NCBI GenBank assembly: GCA_016938155.1
Contig: JAFGVF010000411.1
Location: 1 to 6,508, forward strand
Reading direction: 5' to 3'
Length of the DNA stretch: 6,508 nt
Source: Candidatus Cloacimonadota bacterium
GTDB lineage: Bacteria > Cloacimonadota > Cloacimonadia > Cloacimonadales > JAFGVF01
Part shown: piece by piece, positions 1-6,120 of the stretch
How positions within the stretch are numbered: position 1 is the first letter of the stretch
How the letters are laid out: each line of letters starts with the position of its first letter
Notes under the pieces: model-generated
What the model saw: the letters and a program-made list of their open reading frames with translations, nothing else
The model's database searches: none
Told to the model about the DNA's origin: nothing
Made by a program: the position numbers and the translations under genes

Positions 1-686
1 CAGAGCTATTCACACTTGATACAGTCTTACCCGTTTTACAACTAACTTCACCCAATAGTGGTGAGTCGTGGTATATCGGGGATACGAACAACATTCTCTG
101 GAATGCCTCCGATACTAATCTGGATAATAATAGTATCTTTCTCTGGTTTTCGCTGAATGGCGGAGCGGAATATACAACACTCGCAGAGGCTATAAATAAC
201 AGCGGAAGCTTTGCGTGGGAGATTCCAAGTACACAGAGTACTAATGCGAAAGTACAGATACAAGTCAGTGATACCTTTGGAAACACGGCTCTTGTTTCAT
301 CGCTTGCTCCCTTTGTTATCTCCTTTGTACCACCGGCAGAACCGCAAGGAGTATCGGTGGATACCTCTAATGGAGTAGATGCAGTCATAAGTTGGCAACC
401 CGTTACTCTTACGGTTTACGATACTCCTATCACACCGGATGGATATATTGTGCTTTATAATGAAACACCTTACGAAGATGAGCAGTATTACTATTTCCTC
501 GGCAGGTCATTCACCAATACCTATACCCATCACGATGTAACAGAGTTCCGATCCCAGATGTTTTATCGCGTGATTGCCTATAAAAACTACCGTAGTGAGA
601 GATTTGCACAACTGGAAGTACAATCGAAATCAAAGAAACTGCTCTGGCGTGAAGTCCGGAATATCCTGCAGGGAGGCGTGAAATGA
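1..686 (+). CDS. C-terminal part of a large surface protein (KNH-like + fibronectin III-like domains), 5' end outside window
   Basis: The frame beginning at base 3 is open from the window edge to the TGA at 684-686 and gives 227 residues, so the true start lies upstream; the GTG at 357 is internal to a domain. Residues about 10-109 contain LTSPNSGESW, NNILWNAS, a 'SLNGG' strand and FAWEIPS, the pattern of Kre9/KNH-like extracellular beta-sandwich domains (PF10342-like). Residues about 110-208 look like a fibronectin III-like domain, with AVISWQPV, PDGYIVLYNE and MFYRVIAYKNY. The protein ends in a basic tail (KSKKLLWREVRNILQGGVK) and shows no recognisable type IX sorting domain or LPXTG anchor. 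It probably acts outside the cell in adhesion or surface-layer structure; no catalytic motif is visible. Its stop overlaps the next start as ATGA, suggesting one transcript and translational coupling with the following secreted protein. Domain naming is by eye; the role is inference. Confidence 0.85.
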   Translation, partial: ELFTLDTVLPVLQLTSPNSGESWYIGDTNNILWNASDTNLDNNSIFLWFSLNGGAEYTTLAEAINNSGSFAWEIPSTQSTNAKVQIQVSDTFGNTALVSSLAPFVISFVPPAEPQGVSVDTSNGVDAVISWQPVTLTVYDTPITPDGYIVLYNETPYEDEQYYYFLGRSFTNTYTHHDVTEFRSQMFYRVIAYKNYRSERFAQLEVQSKSKKLLWREVRNILQGGVK

Positions 687-3559
687 AAAAGCTCATAACT
701 ATATTACTTGTTTTAATCAGCCTAAGCCTGTTTGCCGAAATCTTCACAGCTCAGAACTTCGAGAACGGAGCATCCGATACCTGGAACTATACCGCCAATC
801 CTGCCGGAGCAACCCGCATGGTCTGGTGGGGACGAACCGACCAACCAATGGGCGGAGCAAATGCCCAAAACGGAAGCTGGTATTGGGGGAGTTGGGATTT
901 GGACAACAACGAAAGCACTCTTTCGTTTGATGCTGTACCCCTCCCGATCGGCTATATTTATACCTTGAGCTTTCATTACTATACTAACGGACTGAACCCT
1001 GAAACTGATTATTCGAGATATTGCGTGACTTATGATAACGGCAGTAACTGGGATAATTGGACTACTCTAAACCCCGATACGGACTCATGGACACTTGTTA
1101 CAATTGCAATCCCTGCCTATGCCTCTCATATAAGGTTAAGAACATCTGCCCAATACGATGGCTTCAGTAAATATGCCCATTGGGATAATTTCGAAATCAC
1201 CCGTAGTGAAACAGAACCTACCGCACCTATTGTTTATAATACAAGTGTTTTACAGCGATCGGATGGCAGTGGCTTGGTGGATATTTACTATGACCTCTTT
1301 GATGCCAATGGAGATAATTCAACTATTGGACTGTTACTCTCATCAGATGGTGGAGTGAACTTCAATGAAATAGTCACACCTGCCAATCTAAGCGGTGACA
1401 TTGGAGATAATATTATTAACGGGGTAGGCAGGCATATTGTTTGGGATGCCGGTTTAGAGAGCATTGATTATAATGACTCGCAGTATAAAGTCCGAATTAC
1501 AGCTGAAGATAATACATACCCACCTGTGGTTACTCCAGCATTTAATCTGTCGGGTGGGACCTATCAAAGTGCTCAAACTGTTACTATTACTTGTGCTACT
1601 CCGGGAGCAGAAATATATTATACTACTGATGGTAGCGAACCGACGGAAAGCTCTCAATTTTATCAAGCTCCTATCTATATCACGCAAACAGTTACTCTCA
1701 AAGCTAAAGCGTTTAAGGAGTTCTGGGCTCCTTCTGAGACAATTACAGAAATTTATACAATCAATATACCTGTTCCTGATAACTTTGTTTATGTTGAAGG
1801 TGGGACATTCAATAATGGTACATCCAATGTTACATTATCTTCTTTCTATATCGACAAGTATGAACTCACTCAGGCTGAGTATCAGGCAGTGATGGGAAGC
1901 ATTCCTTCATCTTTCCCAAGTGTAATCAATGGTCCTGTGGAAACGGTTACTTGGTATAATGCCATAGAATACTGCAATAGACGGAGTATGAATGAGGGTC
2001 TGACTCCTTGCTACAGCTACAGTACAGATGGAACAAATCCCGATAACTGGAGCCCAGGTTGGAATACAAGCGAGGATAACCATACAAATGTATCATGTTC
2101 CTGGACTGAAAACGGCTATCGATTGCTGACCGAGGCAGAATGGGAATTCGCTGCAAGGGGAGGTAATCAGTCAAACGGTTATATCTACAGCGGGAGCAAC
2201 AACATCGATGAGGTTGCTTGGTATATTGACAATTCCAGTGGAGTTACTCATCCAGTGGGAACTAAGACAGCCAATGAGCTTGGGCTTTTCGATATGAGTG
2301 GTAATGTCTGGGAACGGAATTGGGATATTTACGGATTCTATCCAAGCGGGGCACAAACAAACCCAACCGGAGCTACAAGTGGACCAGTCCGAGTAATACG
2401 GGGTGGTTTTTGGGACGGAGATATTTCCTATTGTTTTGTTTCAAATCGTGCCGCTGGTGGCCCAGCCGGATATAACAGCCATGGGGGCTTCCGCATTTGC
2501 AGAAATGCACCAAACTATGGCATTGTCGATACACCAACCTTAAGCCCGACAGGTGGTACTTATGATTTTGGAACTACTGTTGAAATGTCTTGTTCCACAC
2601 TCGAAGCTGAGATCTATTACACTACAGATGGCAGTGACCCAAACAGAACCTCAAATTTGTATAATACTCCCATAAGTATTACAAGTACTACTACTATCAA
2701 AGCCAAAGCATTTAAGTACTATTTGTCTCCATCTGAAACAGTTACGGAAACATACACAATACTAAGTCCTAATTTTGTTTTTGTGGAAGGGGGGACATTC
2801 CAGATGGGAAGCAATAGAGAAGGCAATGAACTACCCATACATACAGTAACACTTACCTCTTTCTATATCGCCATGTACGAACTAACTCAAGCTGAGTATG
2901 AGGCAGTAATGGGGAGCAATCCTGCTCATGATTTTGGAGTTGGAGCTAATTATCCAGTTTACTATGCCTCTTGGTTTGATGCAATAGAATACTGCAACCG
3001 ACGGAGTATTTATGAAGGCTTGACTCCATGCTACAGTTACGGAACAGACGGTACAAACCCTGATAACTGGACCATTGGTTGGAATACGAACTACTTAAAT
3101 CATACTAATGTTTCCTGTTCTTGGACAGCAAATGGCTATCGCTTACCGACCGAAGCAGAATGGGAATTTGCTGCGAGGGGAGGAAATCAGTCAAATAACT
3201 ACTTATATAGCGGAAGCAATTCAATCGGTGATATTGCTTGGTATCGAGCAAACGCATATGATGTCGGTTCTACTCATCCTGATTATGGAACACACCAAGT
3301 TGGTACAAAGACTTCCAATGAGCTTGATATCTTTGATATGAGTGGAAATGTTTGGGAGTGGTGCTGGGACATCTATGGAACATACTCGAGTGGGGCACAA
3401 ACGAACCCAACCGGAGCAATCAACGGGTCTGACCGTGTGCAGCACGGTGGTAGTTGGACCAGTAGTTCTGCTAGATGTATTGTTTCTAATCGTTACTTCA
3501 ACTACGCCATCGGAAGCAACTATAGCTTAGGCTTCCGCATAGTCAGAAATGCCAATTGA
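683..3559 (+). CDS. Secreted 958-residue protein with two chitobiase-C-like and two FGE/SUMF1-like (C-type lectin fold) domains
   Basis: The ATG at 683 follows GGGAGG (671-676) by six bases and begins a signal peptide (MKKL, hydrophobic stretch, likely cut after A18 in SLFA). Domains in order: residues about 20-175, an aromatic-rich beta-sandwich like MAM or choice-of-anchor domains; about 178-277, an unnamed domain with LVDIYYDLFDANGD and HIVWDAG; about 280-362, a CHB_HEX_C-like domain (AEIYYTTDGSEP, LKAKAFK); 367-608, FGE-like copy 1; about 616-696, CHB_HEX_C-like copy 2; 697-958, FGE-like copy 2 (GGTFQMGS, YELTQAEYEAVMG, YRLPTEAEWEFAARGG, NVWEWCWD, GGSW, GFR). Human SUMF1 uses Cys336 and Cys341; both copies keep a Cys at the 341-like site (SYC, ARC) but have Gly or Ser at the 336-like site, so formylglycine synthesis is unlikely. 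A binding or adhesion role is inferred. Copy 1 departs from consensus at L482, R545 and N546. Confidence 0.9.
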   Translation: MKKLITILLVLISLSLFAEIFTAQNFENGASDTWNYTANPAGATRMVWWGRTDQPMGGANAQNGSWYWGSWDLDNNESTLSFDAVPLPIGYIYTLSFHYYTNGLNPETDYSRYCVTYDNGSNWDNWTTLNPDTDSWTLVTIAIPAYASHIRLRTSAQYDGFSKYAHWDNFEITRSETEPTAPIVYNTSVLQRSDGSGLVDIYYDLFDANGDNSTIGLLLSSDGGVNFNEIVTPANLSGDIGDNIINGVGRHIVWDAGLESIDYNDSQYKVRITAEDNTYPPVVTPAFNLSGGTYQSAQTVTITCATPGAEIYYTTDGSEPTESSQFYQAPIYITQTVTLKAKAFKEFWAPSETITEIYTINIPVPDNFVYVEGGTFNNGTSNVTLSSFYIDKYELTQAEYQAVMGSIPSSFPSVINGPVETVTWYNAIEYCNRRSMNEGLTPCYSYSTDGTNPDNWSPGWNTSEDNHTNVSCSWTENGYRLLTEAEWEFAARGGNQSNGYIYSGSNNIDEVAWYIDNSSGVTHPVGTKTANELGLFDMSGNVWERNWDIYGFYPSGAQTNPTGATSGPVRVIRGGFWDGDISYCFVSNRAAGGPAGYNSHGGFRICRNAPNYGIVDTPTLSPTGGTYDFGTTVEMSCSTLEAEIYYTTDGSDPNRTSNLYNTPISITSTTTIKAKAFKYYLSPSETVTETYTILSPNFVFVEGGTFQMGSNREGNELPIHTVTLTSFYIAMYELTQAEYEAVMGSNPAHDFGVGANYPVYYASWFDAIEYCNRRSIYEGLTPCYSYGTDGTNPDNWTIGWNTNYLNHTNVSCSWTANGYRLPTEAEWEFAARGGNQSNNYLYSGSNSIGDIAWYRANAYDVGSTHPDYGTHQVGTKTSNELDIFDMSGNVWEWCWDIYGTYSSGAQTNPTGAINGSDRVQHGGSWTSSSARCIVSNRYFNYAIGSNYSLGFRIVRNAN
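1520..3556 (+). repeat. Internal tandem duplication: [chitobiase-C-like + FGE-like] unit, two copies
   Basis: Copy 1 covers about 1520-2509 (residues 280-609) and copy 2 about 2528-3556 (residues 616-958). Matching landmarks are AEIYYTTDGS (residues 309 and 642 onward), YELTQAEY, AIEYCNRRS, EGLTPCYSY, NVSCSW, the TEAEWEFAARGGNQSN block, GTKTxNEL, FDMSGNVWE, SGAQTNPTGA and GFR. The offset grows from 333 to 340 to 348 residues because copy 2 carries small insertions, notably the QMGSNREGNELPIH segment missing from copy 1. DNA identity is high over the central block (about 1965-2180 against 2985-3200), so the duplication is fairly recent or kept alike by conversion, while the last ~30 residues of each copy differ sharply. 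Confidence 0.85.
3446..3556 (+). other. Candidate hypervariable ligand-binding patch (DGR-variable-region-like) at the C-terminus of FGE copy 2
   Basis: The stretch runs from GGSW (residues 922-925) through GFR (950-952) to the C-terminus. In C-type-lectin-fold targets of diversity-generating retroelements, such as the FGE-like TvpA of Treponema, this is where adenine-directed mutagenesis falls, between GGSW and GFR at the gene's 3' end. Residues 926-930 (T S S S A) and 938-943 (Y F N Y A I) are all encoded by NNY codons; the second group reads TAC TTC AAC TAC GCC ATC, as expected from AAC template codons. Twelve residues separate R937 from GFR. The equivalent patch in copy 1 (2402-2494) has the same length but different residues at most of these sites. 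No template repeat or reverse transcriptase is present in the window, so active diversification is only a hypothesis. Confidence 0.35.
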
Positions 3560-3596
3560 TTATTGATTTTTTGTAGTCGATTGTATCGTTTGAGAT

Positions 3597-3624
3597 TGTA
3601 GGGGCAAAAAATTGTGCCCTTGTA
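3597..3624. repeat. GGGGCA...TGCCC hairpin
   Basis: TTGTAGGGGCA pairs with TGCCCTTGTAG-type sequence across the loop AAAAATTG. The core GGGCA/TGCCC (3602-3606 with 3615-3619) is perfect and the outer pairs include G-T wobbles. It differs in sequence from the AAGC/GCTT hairpins downstream. It lies 38 bases past the surface gene stop and could aid 3'-end processing, but no T-run follows, so an intrinsic terminator is not supported. Confidence 0.45.
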
Positions 3625-3642
3625 GATAGACTGTCTCTAAAA

Positions 3643-3674
3643 TCTCATTCCCAAGCCTCAGCTTGGGAATGAGA
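3643..3674. repeat. Perfect 14-bp palindrome, CCCAAGC/GCTTGGG type (hairpin 1)
   Basis: TCTCATTCCCAAGC (3643-3656) and its exact reverse complement (3661-3674) flank the loop CTCA. It is the strongest hairpin of the cluster and shares its nine-base core arm TTCCCAAGC with the hairpin at 3779-3804. Such short GC-cored palindromes are typical of REP-like or MITE-like elements. It could also block transcript decay or act as a bidirectional terminator between the two gene blocks. Confidence 0.8.
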
Positions 3675-3681
3675 AGGGAGT

Positions 3682-3698
3682 CACAAGCACAGCTTGTG
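3682..3698. repeat. 7-bp palindrome CACAAGC/GCTTGTG (hairpin 2)
   Basis: CACAAGC (3682-3688), loop ACA, GCTTGTG (3692-3698). It shares the AAGC-loop-GCTT apex with hairpins 1, 3 and 4 but has a shorter stem and a three-base loop. It starts eight bases after hairpin 1 ends. Confidence 0.6.
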
Positions 3699-3736
3699 CA
3701 GCAACTCAGGAGAGTCGCAGTACCAAATGCAAGCGT

Positions 3737-3764
3737 TGGTAACTAAGCTGGGGCTTAGTTACCA
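3737..3764. repeat. Perfect 12-bp palindrome, CTAAGC/GCTTAG type (hairpin 3)
   Basis: TGGTAACTAAGC (3737-3748) pairs perfectly with GCTTAGTTACCA (3753-3764) around the loop TGGG. The apex AAGC-TGGG-GCTT is identical to hairpin 4, while the lower stem differs on both arms in a complementary way. An upstream TACCAA (3721-3726) could pair instead with TTGGTA (3736-3741), giving a weaker competing hairpin. Confidence 0.75.
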
Positions 3765-3778
3765 GAAAAGAATAGAAG

Positions 3779-3804
3779 CGTTCCCAAGCTGGGGCTTGGG
3801 AATG
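3779..3804. repeat. 11-bp palindrome, CCCAAGC/GCTTGGG type (hairpin 4)
   Basis: CGTTCCCAAGC (3779-3789), loop TGGG, GCTTGGGAATG (3794-3804), with a single G-T wobble at 3780/3803. It repeats the core stem of hairpin 1 in the same orientation, and both copies are followed by GAGAA (3671-3675 and 3804-3808). Confidence 0.75.
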
Positions 3805-3864
3805 AGAAATGTGAACTCAGAAGGGTCGCACCAACTAATGAGGATAAGTATTTTTAAAAAAAGG

Positions 3865-3896
3865 TTGACTTTGAAGAGTCATTACTTCTTTATGGC
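3865..3896 (+). promoter_or_regulatory. Possible promoter upstream of dnaN
   Basis: TTGACT (3865-3870) resembles a sigma-70 -35 box and lies downstream of an A/T tract (3849-3862) that could act as an UP-like element. The -10 is poor: CTTTAT at 3888-3893 after 17 bases or TATGGC at 3891-3896 after 20, each matching about half the consensus. TGACT/AGTCA (3866-3870, 3877-3881) also forms a small dyad that could be an operator. Promoter rules of this lineage are not known to me, so this is weak; that the operon needs a start in this gap is the better argument. Confidence 0.25.
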
Positions 3897-3917
3897 AAAA
3901 AAATATAGGGGTTTACC

Positions 3918-5045
3918 ATGAGATTTACAGTTGAACTGAAAAAACTTGCAGAACACATACCACATTTAGCGAATTTAATCCCCGTTAAAAACACAATGCC
4001 GATTTTAGAGAATTTTCTGATAGAGGCAGTAGAAGGCAAAGATATAGTAGTATTCACCGTCTCAAACCTATATATGACAGTTATATGCGAATTTGAAGCA
4101 AAGGTTAGGGAGTCAGGAAGAATAGCCATACCTGCGAGAGTGTTTGTGGAGATGACTAATAGCTTGGGTGATCTGGATAATCCTCAGATGACAGTTTCTA
4201 AAGAAGAGGAGACAGTAAATATACATTGCGGTGGAAACACCTATCAATTCCTGTCGGCAGACCCCAGTGAATATCCGCTTGTTCCAACCCGTACGCTTGA
4301 TAATGCCATCTCAGTGGATGCGATGATTTTCAATAAAATGGTTAACAAGACCATATTCTCTGTGTCATTGGAAAAAACCAGAATCCTGTTTACAGGCGTA
4401 AACTGGAAGATTACAGCCGATACACAAGTGATGGCTTCCTCCGACGGTAAGAGAATTTCGGAGATTGCTCTCGGTTCAAATACAGATATTGAGAAAGAAA
4501 CATCTCATATTCTTCCGATAAAATGTCTCTCATTCATGCAGAAGATTATCCGTGATGACGATCTGGATTTGCAGGTTGTATTCCAAGCAGCGAGAGTGAT
4601 GTTTGCTTATGCCAATTATACAGTATATTCCAACATCATTGAGGGAGAATATCCTGATTATTCAAAGGTTTTCCCGACAGAAATGACTTCAACGCTGATT
4701 ATAAATAACGATAGTTTCAAGAAAGCCTTAAAGCGTCTTTCTTTCCTGGCACCGGATGAAAATCACAAAGTGAAAATTGAAATCAATAAAGAGAATTTGA
4801 AATTGACGACAATGCGACCTGAAATCGGGGAAGCTGATATTCTGGTGGAGAACTTCAAATTGGAAGGTGAAGATATAAAAATCTCGACCAATGCCAGATT
4901 TTTACGCTCAATTCTTGATGTAATAGATACTGAAAATGTAAGGCTGGATTTCTCCGGTAACGCAAAACCATTTATTATTACCAACACTGAAGAACCGGAG
5001 AATCAGAAGTCTCGTTATCTACTGATGCCATTGCGGACAAGATAA
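3918..5045 (+). CDS. dnaN: DNA polymerase III subunit beta (sliding clamp)
   Basis: The ring-shaped clamp tethers the replicative polymerase and many repair proteins to DNA. The 375-residue length fits the family, with three clamp folds at roughly 1-123, 124-250 and 251-375. Visible family signatures are MRFTVELKKLAEHIPHLANL followed by the NTMPILENFLIEA strand, LSADPSEYPLVP (112-121; family form L..D..EFP), SSDGKRIS (174-181, the counterpart of TDG-R-L), NIIEGEYPDYSKVFP, and a YLLMPLRTR C-terminus matching the usual Y-MP-R ending that lines the client-peptide pocket. The ATG is preceded by AGGGG (3907-3911) at six bases. Some positions are divergent, for instance SNLY where TDLE is usual, and a two-residue extension follows MPLR. 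It heads a tight block with recF, one base downstream. dnaA, the common upstream neighbour, is absent here; repeats and a surface gene sit there instead. Confidence 0.96.
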   Translation: MRFTVELKKLAEHIPHLANLIPVKNTMPILENFLIEAVEGKDIVVFTVSNLYMTVICEFEAKVRESGRIAIPARVFVEMTNSLGDLDNPQMTVSKEEETVNIHCGGNTYQFLSADPSEYPLVPTRTLDNAISVDAMIFNKMVNKTIFSVSLEKTRILFTGVNWKITADTQVMASSDGKRISEIALGSNTDIEKETSHILPIKCLSFMQKIIRDDDLDLQVVFQAARVMFAYANYTVYSNIIEGEYPDYSKVFPTEMTSTLIINNDSFKKALKRLSFLAPDENHKVKIEINKENLKLTTMRPEIGEADILVENFKLEGEDIKISTNARFLRSILDVIDTENVRLDFSGNAKPFIITNTEEPENQKSRYLLMPLRTR

Positions 5046-5046
5046 A

Positions 5047-6120
5047 TTGTACATCACGAGTCTCTCTCTTGTTAATTATAGAAATTTCGAGAGGTTCACT
5101 TACAGTTTTGATGCCCGAGGATGCCTGATAACTGGTGAGAACGGCAGCGGGAAGTCAAATCTTCTCGAAGCTATTTCCATTAATGCTTTTGGAAAGTCTG
5201 TTCGTTCGAAACCGGATAACGATTTGATTCAGTTCAATAAAGACTACTTTTATATTCAATCAGGCTTCATCAAGGAAGGTGAAGCCTTTTCTTTTGATAT
5301 AGGTTATCAGAATAATCATAAGAGCATCAAAATGAATAAAGTTCCCATGCTGAAACTCAGTGAACTTTATCGACATATTAAAATTGTATATCTCGCTCCT
5401 GAAGATGTTAACTTGATTAGCGGATCACCCCGCTTGAGACGGGGATTTCTTGATACTGCCAAGTCGCAGACAGATTGGCAGTACCTTCTGAATCTGAGAG
5501 AATTCAATCAATTGCTGATTCAAAGAAATGCTCTCCTCAAAACAGACTATGATTCAACCCACAAAAGAAGCTGGGACTTGAAATTTTACACCTGCGGAAA
5601 AGAGATTATCCTGATGCGTCTGAACTTTATTAAAGAGTTTGAGCAGATATTCCAAAGAAAGTATAGGGAAATTACATCCAAGCCGGAAGAAATCAGTTTC
5701 CATTACAAATCAACTATACCTTTGAATCTGAATAAAAAGGAACTCGACGAGTTTTTATTTGAGAAAGAAACAAAGGAGAAAGACAGTGAACACTCTCTCT
5801 TTGGACCACACCTGGATGATTTGCAAATAAAGATTAACGGCAAATCTGCCAAAGAATTTGCCTCTCAAGGACAGAAACGCTCCATAGTCATAGCGATTAA
5901 ACTTGCCCAGGCTGAGATTATTTATCTGAAATCATCCGATTATCCAATCCTGATGTTTGATGATATCCTCTCGGAATTAGATGAAGAAAGAACAAGGAAT
6001 ATAATCCATAATATTAGTAAGAAGCATCAGATCTTTATTGCAACGCCCAATGCAGAGCATTATAAAGACTTCGACTTACCACTGCTTACCCTTAATGGAG
6101 TGAAACAGCTTGAAACTTAA
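5047..6120 (+). CDS. recF: DNA replication and repair protein RecF
   Basis: RecF is a cytoplasmic SMC/ABC-type ATPase that acts with RecO and RecR to load RecA at single-strand gaps. The 357 residues match the usual length. Motifs: N-terminal ITSLSLVNYRNFE; Walker A GENGSGKS (30-37); the RecF block PEDVNLISGSPRLRRGFLD (118-136); GPHLDD (253-258); ABC signature ASQGQKRS (272-279); Walker B and D-loop ILMFDDILSELDEE (301-314). All ATPase residues appear intact. The start is TTG at 5047: it places the family's standard N-terminus directly after the initiator, and no in-frame ATG precedes Walker A. Only a weak GCGGA (5033-5037) lies upstream, and one base separates it from the dnaN stop, so translation probably depends on ribosomes finishing dnaN. 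The 3' end overlaps the next gene by 11 bases. Confidence 0.96.
   Translation: MYITSLSLVNYRNFERFTYSFDARGCLITGENGSGKSNLLEAISINAFGKSVRSKPDNDLIQFNKDYFYIQSGFIKEGEAFSFDIGYQNNHKSIKMNKVPMLKLSELYRHIKIVYLAPEDVNLISGSPRLRRGFLDTAKSQTDWQYLLNLREFNQLLIQRNALLKTDYDSTHKRSWDLKFYTCGKEIILMRLNFIKEFEQIFQRKYREITSKPEEISFHYKSTIPLNLNKKELDEFLFEKETKEKDSEHSLFGPHLDDLQIKINGKSAKEFASQGQKRSIVIAIKLAQAEIIYLKSSDYPILMFDDILSELDEERTRNIIHNISKKHQIFIATPNAEHYKDFDLPLLTLNGVKQLET
6097..6100 (+). promoter_or_regulatory. Ribosome binding site within recF that supports a TTG start for the transporter gene
   Basis: GGAG lies nine bases before the TTG at 6110-6112. An in-frame TGA at 6101-6103 bounds the reading frame upstream, leaving this TTG as the only usable start ahead of the conserved GWMLYDFANSAF motif. 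Confidence 0.6.

Larger units (their letters stand above)
3703..3830 (+). repeat. Pair of 17-base imperfect direct repeats, AACTCAG...GTCGCA
   Basis: AACTCAGGAGAGTCGCA (3703-3719) and AACTCAGAAGGGTCGCA (3814-3830) match at 15 of 17 positions. A related GAGTCACA lies at 3678-3685 after hairpin 1. The motif follows hairpin 2 and hairpin 4, so hairpin plus tail may form one repeat unit. Confidence 0.65.
3560..3917. other. Intergenic region rich in palindromes, no credible gene
   Basis: These 358 bases separate the surface protein stop from dnaN. They contain an AT-rich start, five hairpins (listed separately), a 17-base imperfect direct repeat, and an A/T-rich stretch with a possible promoter just before dnaN. 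I see no tRNA, no DnaA-box-like TTATNCACA cluster, no classic hairpin-plus-T-run terminator and no protein resembling a known family. The composition suggests accreted short mobile palindromes rather than a gene remnant. Confidence 0.75.

Noticed and set aside
357..686. Separate small gene starting at GTG 357
   Set aside because: The same frame is open to base 3 and the GTG codes for Val inside a continuous fibronectin III-like domain, so this is part of the upstream partial gene.
3597..3674. Intrinsic terminator of the surface-protein gene
   Set aside because: Neither the GGGGCA hairpin nor hairpin 1 is followed by a T-run on the + strand; termination here is possible but not supported as a classic terminator.
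3643..3830. CRISPR array
   Set aside because: The repeats are perfect hairpins of unequal type and irregular spacing (about 32, 60 and 41 bases between apices) without uniform spacers.
3560..3917. Replication origin next to dnaN
   Set aside because: No DnaA-box cluster and no dnaA in view; the AT-rich stretch before dnaN is short.
3560..3917. DGR template repeat for the FGE patch
   Set aside because: I compared this gap on both strands with conserved parts of the candidate variable region (GGTGGTAGTTGG, TCTAATCGT, GGCTTCCGC) and found no copy.
3694..3921. 75-codon + strand open frame ending in an ATGA overlap with dnaN
   Set aside because: Most of it is read through hairpins 3 and 4 and the direct repeats (for example FPSWGLGMRN comes from the palindrome arms); no family resemblance, and the ATGA overlap is explained by the dnaN start context.
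511..4987. Minus-strand open frames and other + strand shadow frames inside the surface gene and dnaN
   Set aside because: They lie antisense or out of frame within well-supported genes, are short, and show no recognisable domains.
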